This document shows, one piece after another, positions 21,459 to 27,220 of a stretch of DNA of 27,220 nucleotides. Below the pieces are notes generated by a model. The model did no database searches and was not told the origin of the DNA. It worked only from the letters and a program-made list of their open reading frames with translations. How positions within the stretch are numbered: position 1 is the first letter of the stretch; each line of letters begins with the position of its first letter. Made by a program: the position numbers and the translations under genes. The stretch is from DASZHA01 sp049644325 (GTDB lineage: Bacteria; Chloroflexota; Dormibacteria; DASZGP01), in contig JBARRR010000161.1 in the NCBI GenBank assembly GCA_049644325.1, positions 1-27,220 on the forward strand, given 5' to 3'.

Positions 21459-22574
21459 ATGCCAAAGCGGGTGGCGCCAGCGAGGAAAGCGCCCACCGTC
21501 GGGTTGGTGCTCGGGGCGGGTGGCTTTGTCGGCGGAGCCTGGCTTACAGGCGCGCTGCTGGCGCTGGAGGACCTGACCGGCTGGCGGCCGTGGCGGGCCG
21601 ACCACATCGTGGGAACCTCAGCCGGCGCCGCCATCGCCGCCATGGTCGCCGGCGGGGCGGCTCCGGAGGAGATCCCCGAGCTCTTCTACGGCGAGGGCCT
21701 TGAGGAGCTGCGGGAGCAGCCCGGGCAGATGGCTCGGCCCCGGGGCGCGACCTTCCGCTGGCGGGAGGGCTGGCTGCCGGCGCTGGGCTCACCCCGCCTG
21801 GTATGGGACGCCCTTCGCAACCCCGGCAGCGTGCCCGCGGGTATGGCCATGGCGGCGCTGCTCCCCCGCGGCTTCGTCGACACCGAGCCGATCAAGGAGA
21901 TGGTCCGCCGGGTTGTACCCGAGGGATGGGCACCCCACCGCCGGCTCTGGATCGTGGCCTGCGACCTCGACACCGGCAACCGGGTCCCGTTCGGGTCCGA
22001 TGGGGCGCCCCCCACCGACTTGGCTCACGCGGTGGCGGCGTCCTGCGCCATCCCCGGGTTCTACGGCCCGGTACGGATCGAAGGGCGTGACTACGTCGAC
22101 GGCGGCTGCTGGTCTACCTCAAACCTCGACATGCTCAAGCACGCCGGGCTCGACATCGTCGTCTGCCTCAACCCCACCTCATCGGCGCTGCCCGGGGAGC
22201 GCTGGCACGAGCGCCTGCGCAACGTCTACCGCGCCGCCAACGGCCGCCGACTGGACCGCGAGGCCGCCATGGTCGAGCATGCCGGTACCGAGGTGGCGCT
22301 GGTGCAGCCCGGGCCGGATGACATCCTGGCGATGGGCAACAACTACATGCGGTCGAGCAACCTGGACCGGGTCACCGACGTGGCCCGCGAGAGCGTCGGC
22401 CGCCAGCTGGAGCAGACCCACTCATGGGTGCTCGACGCGCTGCGGGTGCAGCCGGCGGAGAAGCGGGCAAGGGAGGGCGTCATCGTCCGGACGCTGTCAC
22501 GGATCTCATCAAAGCGGACGGTAATCCAGGCCAAACCGGCCGTTGCGCCGGTGAGGCAGGCCAAAACGGCTTAG
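21459..22574 (+). CDS. Patatin-like phospholipase family protein
   Basis: 371 residues from ATG 21459. Patatins are serine acyl hydrolases with a Ser-Asp dyad. Seen: the oxyanion loop VLGAGGFVGGAWLTGAL, the nucleophile elbow IVGTSAGAAIAAM (Ser54), SCAIPGFYGPVRI, and YVDGGCWSTSN with Asp214 of the DGG motif, so the active site is intact. The oxyanion loop reads GAGGFVGG rather than the usual GGGxRG, with no Arg. The last ~30 residues are basic and low in complexity, and their DNA carries an imperfect 30-base duplication running through the stop codon. No signal peptide is clear, so it is likely cytosolic or membrane-associated. It probably hydrolyses phospholipid or acyl esters; substrate not known. 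It follows the Fe-S oxidoreductase but has its own candidate promoter. Confidence 0.9.
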   Translation: MPKRVAPARKAPTVGLVLGAGGFVGGAWLTGALLALEDLTGWRPWRADHIVGTSAGAAIAAMVAGGAAPEEIPELFYGEGLEELREQPGQMARPRGATFRWREGWLPALGSPRLVWDALRNPGSVPAGMAMAALLPRGFVDTEPIKEMVRRVVPEGWAPHRRLWIVACDLDTGNRVPFGSDGAPPTDLAHAVAASCAIPGFYGPVRIEGRDYVDGGCWSTSNLDMLKHAGLDIVVCLNPTSSALPGERWHERLRNVYRAANGRRLDREAAMVEHAGTEVALVQPGPDDILAMGNNYMRSSNLDRVTDVARESVGRQLEQTHSWVLDALRVQPAEKRAREGVIVRTLSRISSKRTVIQAKPAVAPVRQAKTA

Positions 22575-22586
22575 CGCCGGTAAGGC
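22527..22586 (+). repeat. Imperfect 30-base tandem duplication at the 3' end of the patatin gene
   Basis: The two units, beginning at 22527 and 22557, share CAGGCCAAA, then CGGC, then GCGCCGGT, then AAGG/GAGG, with a few substitutions and a one-base length difference. The second unit contains the stop codon. The first contains a perfect hairpin, ACCGGC (22535-22540)/GCCGGT (22547-22552). A recent local duplication that extended the reading frame would explain it. Confidence 0.6.
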
Positions 22587-22616
22587 GACCCTCCAACTCC
22601 TATCGCGTCAGCCCAG

Positions 22617-22631
22617 CCCCGCTAGGCGGGG
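22617..22631. terminator. Short GC hairpin between convergent genes, possible terminator
   Basis: CCCCGC (22617-22622), loop TAG, GCGGGG (22626-22631) is a perfect 6-bp stem that covers the stop codon of the minus-strand NYN gene. On the plus strand it is followed by a modest T-rich stretch (GGTTCTTTGT), so it may end the patatin transcript. Confidence 0.35.
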
Positions 22632-24271
22632 GATGGTTCTTTGTCGTCGACCGCTTCCGCTGTTCCCGGCGCCTCGGCCGATGAGGCCTCGGGGTCCGGT
22701 TCAGGGTCGCTGGTCGTTTCAGTCTTGGTTGACCGGGAGGTGCGGGCCTTGGCCCGGGTCCCGGTGGTCTTCCGCGCGGCCGGCCGTCTCTTGGACGGGG
22801 CCTTGTCGGTGTCCTCGGCCTCGGTCGGTTTCTCCGAGACCGCGGGGGCTCCGCTGACCCAGCGGAAGGGGGTTGCCGGTGCATCGGCGGGGGCGGCAGC
22901 CGCAGGCTCCTCGGCTTCCGCCGCGGCCACCTCGGCCTCGACCTCGACCACCCCCTCCGGGGCGGCTTCGGTGGTCATTTCTTCGGTCGCCGCGGCCTCC
23001 AATGAGACCGCGCTGGCAGCGCCCTCGGGAGCCACCACTGGACCGGCTGCCTCTGCTTCGGCTGCGCGCGGCTCGCGGGCCGTGCCGCGTGCCGGCCGCG
23101 GCGAGCGCGGCAGACGGGGCTTGGCCTCGGGCCGGGTGACACCGGCTGTCAGGCGCTGCACCAGCGGGTTATCGAGGACAAGCTCTCCCGTGGGCACCTG
23201 GATGGCGCCGCGGGATCGCATTTCGCGCTTGAAGAGGCCCATGGCCTCCAGCCGGTCGAGCCGGGTCGGGATCTCCTTACGGGTCCCGCCCATGGAGCCG
23301 GCCTTGGAGCGCAGTACTTCCTCGATGGTCTTGATCGTGTTGAAACCCGATCGGCCCGGGGGCATCAAGAAGATCTCGATGATGAGCTTCTTCTCGAATT
23401 CGTCAGGCTCGGTTCCAGGTGCGACGGGGGGTAGCTCCTGCGGTTGGCGGGAGCGGCCCGGGCTGCGAGGCGACGCGGCGGGGCGCCCGCCCGTCGGGGC
23501 CGGTCCTGCCGTGGCGCGCGTCCTGGATGAGCCGGATGGTGGCGATGACCGGCTGCCCTGCAGCTCGGTTGCGCGCAGTCGCCTCGGGGCGGCTGGCGGG
23601 GGTGTCACCGCCGGCAGCGTGCTGGTCGGGGCGGGGGCGGCTGGCTCCTTCTTGTTGAAGAGAGCGCCGAGTATTCCGCCGCGCTTCTTGGGCCGGGCCG
23701 ATTCCTGGTCCACGGCTGCCTGCTGGGCGTCGAGGTCGGCGCGAGTGACCAACGGTCGGGTCATGCGACCCAGCTCGCCGGTCATATCGACGTCCTGCCT
23801 CGTGATCGGGTCCCTGGCGTCCGCCGCGTTCATGAGGTCCAGCGATGTGCTGGTGCTCTGAACTCCGCTGACGATCACCTTCCGGCCGAAACGGCGGCGG
23901 AGGGTGGCGACCATGCGGACGAAGTCGGCGTCGCCGGTCATCAGGACGAAGGTGTCGACGTCCTGGTTGTCGATGGCTTCCAGGAACATGTCAATAACCA
24001 TGTGCATATCGGCCGAGCTCTGGCGGCGACCGCCGCTGATCTTGCTCGGGGCGTGAATGGGCTCGATCCCGGCGGCAAAAAGCAGCCGGTCCTGAAACTC
24101 CTTCGGATGCCCGGTGAAGTCGGCATACGCGCGAGCGGTGACGACACGGCCGTACTTGCTGGCCTTGTTCATCAGCTTCTGCGGATGGAGCTCACCACCG
24201 AAATGCTGTCGGATCCCGATGCGGATGTTGTCGAAGTCGATAAATAGAGCGACTTTGTTGTTGTTTGGCAA
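22622..24271 (-). CDS. NYN-domain (PIN-like, LabA/DUF88) protein with winged-helix-like region and long disordered tail
   Basis: 549 residues, minus strand, starting at TTG 24269-24271; an in-frame TAA seven codons upstream excludes earlier starts. Residues 6-155 form a NYN domain, a PIN-like putative ribonuclease: ALFIDFDNIRIGI (Asp12, Asp14), SADMHMVIDMF (Asp88, Asp94) and FVLMTGDADFVRMV (Asp114, Asp116) supply the acidic metal-binding residues. After a Pro/Ser/Arg-rich linker (~180-285), residues 288-370 look like a compact helical or winged-helix region (EFEKKLIIEIFLMPPG...LDRLEAMGLFKREMRSRG). The final ~175 residues are disordered, first Ala/Glu-rich and then Lys/Arg/Thr-rich. Such proteins are thought to process or bind RNA; the target is unknown. 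GGAGG lies 14 bases before the start, wider than usual, and inside a small hairpin. Confidence 0.8.
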   Translation of the reverse strand: MPNNNKVALFIDFDNIRIGIRQHFGGELHPQKLMNKASKYGRVVTARAYADFTGHPKEFQDRLLFAAGIEPIHAPSKISGGRRQSSADMHMVIDMFLEAIDNQDVDTFVLMTGDADFVRMVATLRRRFGRKVIVSGVQSTSTSLDLMNAADARDPITRQDVDMTGELGRMTRPLVTRADLDAQQAAVDQESARPKKRGGILGALFNKKEPAAPAPTSTLPAVTPPPAAPRRLRATELQGSRSSPPSGSSRTRATAGPAPTGGRPAASPRSPGRSRQPQELPPVAPGTEPDEFEKKLIIEIFLMPPGRSGFNTIKTIEEVLRSKAGSMGGTRKEIPTRLDRLEAMGLFKREMRSRGAIQVPTGELVLDNPLVQRLTAGVTRPEAKPRLPRSPRPARGTAREPRAAEAEAAGPVVAPEGAASAVSLEAAATEEMTTEAAPEGVVEVEAEVAAAEAEEPAAAAPADAPATPFRWVSGAPAVSEKPTEAEDTDKAPSKRRPAARKTTGTRAKARTSRSTKTETTSDPEPDPEASSAEAPGTAEAVDDKEPSPA

Positions 24272-24281
24272 TAAAGGTTCT

Positions 24282-24299
24282 GTGCCTCCTTAGTGGCAC
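24282..24299 (-). promoter_or_regulatory. Hairpin enclosing the ribosome site of the NYN gene
   Basis: In the minus-strand mRNA GUGCC and GGCAC (24295-24299 and 24282-24286 on the plus strand) form a perfect five-base stem. The eight-base loop and the stem foot contain the UAAGGAGG ribosome site. It could slow initiation at the TTG start. A five-base stem is weak evidence. Confidence 0.25.
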
Positions 24300-24363
24300 G
24301 GCTACAGGCTGTTGCCTATGGCCGGGTAGGAGGCTGACGCGAATATGGAGTTGTGAGGGTGCT

Positions 24364-24414
24364 GGGGTGAGTGTACTCGACACCTGGTCCCAGGCCCTCG
24401 ATTCTGCTCACCCC
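24364..24414. promoter_or_regulatory. Nested inverted repeat upstream of the methyltransferase gene
   Basis: GGGGTGAG (24364-24371) pairs perfectly with CTCACCCC (24407-24414). Inside lies a second perfect palindrome, CCTGG-TC-CCAGG (24383-24394). The element ends 11 bases before the candidate -10 box, within the 168-base divergent gap, so it may be an operator or a structured leader for the NYN transcript. The rest of this gap shows nothing else I can name. Confidence 0.35.
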
Positions 24415-24425
24415 CACGGGCGATC

Positions 24426-24431
24426 TAGTCT
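24426..24431 (+). promoter_or_regulatory. Candidate -10 box (TAGTCT) giving a leaderless transcript
   Basis: TAGTCT ends eight bases before the GTG start at 24440. There is no Shine-Dalgarno sequence in between, so leaderless or near-leaderless translation is likely. No clear -35 is visible. Confidence 0.35.
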
Positions 24432-24439
24432 TTTGACCT

Positions 24440-25210
24440 GTGAGTGGCTCGATCAACTTCGACAACGCGGCCGAGTTCTATGACGCCACGCGCTCGCTGC
24501 CGCCGGAGGTGCAGGCGCGGGTCACCGAGATCTTGATGCCGGAGCTGGCGGGACGCGGACCGGTGCTCGAGATCGGCATTGGTACGGGGCGGATCGCCCT
24601 CCCGCTGGCGGCGCGCGGGGTGAACCTGACCGGCGTCGACATCTCGGAGGCGATGCTGGCGCGGCTGGGTGAGAAGGCTGACGCCCTCGGGCTGCGCGTG
24701 CCGACGCGCATCGCCGACGCCACCGAGCTGCCGTTTCCGGACGACAGCTTCGACGCCGGGATTGCCTGCCACGTGTTTCACCTCGTCCGTGACTGGCCCC
24801 GCGCGGTGACGGAGCTGGTGCGGGTGGTGGCCCCCGGGGGCGTGATCCTGGTCGAGGCCGATTCCAGCGGCGGCCTCCGCAGTCGCTTCCGGGACCGGGT
24901 TTCGGAGATCGTGGGCGACGAGCGGGTGACGCCGGACCGGCTCAACACGGCCGAGGTCGAGGCCAGTTTCCTGGAGCTGGGGGCAACCGTGCGCCACCTG
25001 CCGGTGGTCAGCTGGGAGCGCGAGCGGACCGTACGCGGGGCGCTGGACGAGCTGGCCAGCAACCAGTGGTCGATGACCTGGTCGATCGCCGAGGCACTGC
25101 CCGCGGTGGTGGAGCAGCTGACCCGCGAAGAGGAGGCGGCCCGCGGGGACCTCGACGAGCCGATGGTCGAGGAGCAGCGGATCGCGTGGCGCGCTTACGA
25201 CCTGCCCTGA
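24440..25210 (+). CDS. Class I SAM-dependent methyltransferase
   Basis: 256 residues from GTG 24440 (VSGSINFDNAAEFYDATR). The Rossmann-like SAM-binding core shows motif I, PVLEIGIGTGRIALPLAARG; the acidic end of beta-2, LTGVDISEAML; motif II, ADATELPFPDDSFD; and post-motif FHLVRDWPRAVTELVRVVAPGGVILVE. These fit the Methyltransf_11 (UbiE/smtA-like) group. The C-terminal part (about 160-256) is variable and likely binds the acceptor, which cannot be named. Length is normal and no signal peptide is seen. The next gene begins 14 bases downstream, so the methyltransferase and the acyl-CoA synthetase-like protein are probably one operon. It is divergent from the NYN gene. Confidence 0.9.
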   Translation: MSGSINFDNAAEFYDATRSLPPEVQARVTEILMPELAGRGPVLEIGIGTGRIALPLAARGVNLTGVDISEAMLARLGEKADALGLRVPTRIADATELPFPDDSFDAGIACHVFHLVRDWPRAVTELVRVVAPGGVILVEADSSGGLRSRFRDRVSEIVGDERVTPDRLNTAEVEASFLELGATVRHLPVVSWERERTVRGALDELASNQWSMTWSIAEALPAVVEQLTREEEAARGDLDEPMVEEQRIAWRAYDLP

Positions 25211-25224
25211 GAGAATTACGCACC

Positions 25225-27159
25225 GTGGACGAAGACGTTTTCTGGCGCCCCAGCGCCGAGCAGATGGCGCGAACAAGGATGGCGTCGCTGATGCGCCGGA
25301 TGGGGGCAGCCGACTACGCCGACCTGGTGCGCAAGGGTGCTGAGGACATCGACACCTTCTGGAAGGAGGCGGTTGAGGACATCGGCATCGAGTGGTACGA
25401 GCCGTACGACGCGGTGCGCGACTCGAGCCGGGGCATCGAATGGACGACCTGGTTCACCGGCGGGCGCCTGAACCTGGTCCACAACTGCCTCGACAAGCAG
25501 GTCCGCGACCGGCCCAATGCGGTGGCACTGATCTCCGAGTACGAGGACGGCAAGGTCAAGCGCTACACCTACGCCGACCTCGACCGCGAGGTGGTTAGGC
25601 TGGCGGCGGCGATGAAGGCGCTGGGTGTGGAACGTGGCGACACCGTCGGGCTCTTCCTGCCGATGATCCCGGAGGTCGTCTTCGCCCTCCTGGCCACGGC
25701 CAAGATCGGGGCGGTCTTCATCCCCCTCTTCAGCGGCTACGGCCCGGACGCGGTGGCGGTGCGGCTGGCCGACTGCGAGGCCAAGCTGCTGGTCACCGCC
25801 GACGGCTTTCTGCGGCGGGGGTCGGTGGTGCCGATGAAGGAGACCGCCGACGGCGCCCTGGCGGGAGCGCCCAGCGTGCAGAAGGTGCTGGTGGTTCGCC
25901 GGACGGGGCGGGAGGTGCCGTGGGTCAAGGGGCGGGACGTTTGGTACAACGAGGCCGTCAAGCGCGGGACCCCCGAGGTGGCCACCGAGTCGATGGCGTC
26001 GGAGGACCCCTGCATGCTGATCTACACCTCGGGGACGACGGGCAAGCCCAAGGGCTGTGTCCACGTCCACTGCGGCTTCCCCATCAAGGGCGCCCAGGAC
26101 ATGGCCCACGCGATGGACTTCGGCGAGCACGACCGCATGTTCTGGTTCACCGACATCGGCTGGATGATGGGGCCCTGGGAGATCATGAGCACGCTGGCCC
26201 TGGGCGGCAGCTTCGTGACCTACGAAGGCAGCCCCGACTACCCCGGGCCCGACCGGATCTGGGACATCGTCGAGCAGCACAAGGTCACCCACCTGGGCAT
26301 CTCGCCGACGGCGATCCGGTCCCTGATGCGCTTTGGCGAGAAGCCACTCCAGGACCACGATCTCTCCAGCCTGCGCATGATCGGCTCCACCGGCGAGCCC
26401 TGGAACCCCGATCCCTGGAAGTGGGCCTTCCAGAACATCGGGGGCGGCCGGATACCACTACTTAACTACTCCGGCGGGACCGAGATCTCGGGCGGCATTC
26501 TGGGTGGCAACTTCCACACCGTCTGCAAGCCGTGCGCCTTCAGCGGCCCGGTGCCGGGGATGGCGGTCGACGTCGTCGACTCCGAGGGCAACCCGGTGCG
26601 CGGTGAGGTGGGGGAGCTGGTGCTGCGCCAGCCGTGGCCGGGGATGACGCGAGGATTCTGGCGTGACCCGGAGCGCTACATCGCGACGTACTGGTCGCGC
26701 TGGCCGGGGCTCTGGTACCACGGCGACTTCGCCGAGCTCGACGACGACGGCCTCTGGTACATCCTCGGCCGCTCCGACGACACCATCAAGGTGGCGGGCA
26801 AGCGCATCGGGCCGGCGGAGGTGGAGTCGGCGCTGGTCTCGCACGCAGCCGTCCAGGAGGCGGCCGCGATCGGGGTGCCGGACGAGCTCAAGGGCGAGAA
26901 GCTGGTGGCCTTCGTCATCCTGCGGCCAGGCGAGGAGCCCCGGCCGGGGCTGGAGGAAGAGCTCAAGGCCCAGGTTGCCCGTGCCCTGGGCAAGTCGCTC
27001 AAGCCCGCGGCGGTGTACGCGGTGACGGACCTGCCCAAGACCCGCAACGCCAAGATCATGCGTCGCGTGATCCGGGCTGCCTACCTGGGTGAGAACCCGG
27101 GGGACCTGACCTCGCTGGAGAACCCGGCCGCCGTCGACGGCATCACGGCCCTCCGTTAG
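25225..27159 (+). CDS. Acetyl-CoA synthetase-like AMP-forming acyl-CoA ligase
   Basis: 644 residues from GTG 25225 (VDEDVFWRPSAEQ); the frame is open further left but overlaps the methyltransferase. A GAGAGA site lies upstream. The enzyme activates a short-chain carboxylic acid with ATP and CoA. An acetyl-CoA-synthetase-type N-terminal domain (about 30-90, EWYEPYDAVRDSS) is followed by the adenylation domain: P-loop YTSGTTGKPKGCVHVH, FWFTDIGWMMG, STGEPWNP, NYSGGTEISGG, WYHGDFAELDDDG and the hinge GRSDDTIKVAGKRIGPAEVE. The C-terminal catalytic lysine is present (Lys610 in KTRNAKIMRRV). Length and order match acetate, propionate or acetoacetate ligases; which substrate is preferred cannot be read. 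In this family acetylation of that lysine often inhibits the enzyme. Cytosolic. Confidence 0.93.
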   Translation: MDEDVFWRPSAEQMARTRMASLMRRMGAADYADLVRKGAEDIDTFWKEAVEDIGIEWYEPYDAVRDSSRGIEWTTWFTGGRLNLVHNCLDKQVRDRPNAVALISEYEDGKVKRYTYADLDREVVRLAAAMKALGVERGDTVGLFLPMIPEVVFALLATAKIGAVFIPLFSGYGPDAVAVRLADCEAKLLVTADGFLRRGSVVPMKETADGALAGAPSVQKVLVVRRTGREVPWVKGRDVWYNEAVKRGTPEVATESMASEDPCMLIYTSGTTGKPKGCVHVHCGFPIKGAQDMAHAMDFGEHDRMFWFTDIGWMMGPWEIMSTLALGGSFVTYEGSPDYPGPDRIWDIVEQHKVTHLGISPTAIRSLMRFGEKPLQDHDLSSLRMIGSTGEPWNPDPWKWAFQNIGGGRIPLLNYSGGTEISGGILGGNFHTVCKPCAFSGPVPGMAVDVVDSEGNPVRGEVGELVLRQPWPGMTRGFWRDPERYIATYWSRWPGLWYHGDFAELDDDGLWYILGRSDDTIKVAGKRIGPAEVESALVSHAAVQEAAAIGVPDELKGEKLVAFVILRPGEEPRPGLEEELKAQVARALGKSLKPAAVYAVTDLPKTRNAKIMRRVIRAAYLGENPGDLTSLENPAAVDGITALR

Positions 27160-27220
27160 TGGCCGCCCCCAAGCCGGCGACGCGCGGCGCCCGGGGCGCG
27201 CGCGCAGCCGACGCCACCCG
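27159..27220 (+). CDS. Possible 5' end of the next gene (TetR-like N-terminus?)
   Basis: GTG 27159 overlaps the last base of the ligase stop codon and opens a frame that runs off the window. About 20 residues are visible, Ala/Arg-rich and ending ARAADATR. An Arg-rich start ending in an ATR-like helix is common in TetR-family repressors, but 20 residues are far too few to assign a family. Confidence 0.35.
   Translation, partial: MAAPKPATRGARGARAADAT

Noticed and set aside
22641..23861. 406-residue plus-strand frame across the NYN gene
   Set aside because: The minus-strand frame has clear NYN residues; the plus frame is Ser/Ala/Gly-rich with no fold signals.
1..27220. A defence, toxin-antitoxin or mobile-element island
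   Set aside because: No transposase, integrase, restriction, Cas or toxin family is seen, and codon bias is even throughout. The NYN protein alone, without an antitoxin-like partner, is not enough.

Overview
The window is about 27.2 kb of GC-rich (roughly 70%), densely coding bacterial chromosome. It holds 26 protein genes plus a possible partial start at the right edge. I see no rRNA, tRNA, CRISPR array, insertion sequence or phage gene. GTG and TTG starts are frequent, genes overlap by 1-8 bases, and several transcription units seem to begin leaderless, with a TANNNT box 6-9 bases before the start codon. The gene content (PolX with a PHP domain, an ETF:menaquinone-type Fe-S oxidoreductase, WYL regulator, CaiB transferase, NYN protein, LPxTG-like anchored cupredoxin) suits a Gram-positive-like, aerobic, acyl-CoA-using high-GC lineage such as Actinomycetota, Chloroflexota or Dormibacterota. 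That placement is inference; there is no rRNA to settle it.

Layout, left to right. 1-727: 3' part of a PLP enzyme (kbl type). 795-1723: ECF sigma factor translationally overlapped with a small membrane protein, probably its regulator. 1812-3479: exported coiled-coil protein ending in a C39-like cysteine peptidase domain. 3539-4429: galU. 4547-5192: two small uncharacterised proteins, one a membrane-anchored Ser/Pro/Ala-rich protein. 5213-8096 (minus strand): CoA-binding protein, PolX and an unknown 164-aa protein, one operon. 8212-10432: metallo-beta-lactamase hydrolase and CaiB/BaiF CoA-transferase. 10460-12384: ABC-2 type exporter pair. 12386-13753 (minus): coaE and a secreted cupredoxin with a C-terminal LPLTG/TM/Arg tail. 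13808-16860: zinc alcohol dehydrogenase and a one-polypeptide ABC exporter. 16878-18042 (minus): VOC protein and WYL regulator. 18282-21415: enoyl-CoA hydratase overlapped with the membrane Fe-S oxidoreductase. 21459-22574: patatin-like lipase. 22622-24271 (minus): NYN-domain protein with a long disordered tail. 24440-27159: SAM methyltransferase and acetyl-CoA-synthetase-like ligase.

A loose metabolic theme runs through it: acyl-CoA activation (AMP-forming ligase), CoA transfer (CaiB), beta-oxidation (enoyl-CoA hydratase), delivery of electrons to the quinone pool (Fe-S oxidoreductase), lipid hydrolysis (patatin) and CoA synthesis (coaE). The least explained items are the 164-aa protein behind PolX, the two small proteins after galU, the coiled-coil/C39 protein next to the sigma factor, the NYN protein with its leader structures, and the leaderless promoter pattern. 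I found no clear multi-gene defence or mobile system.
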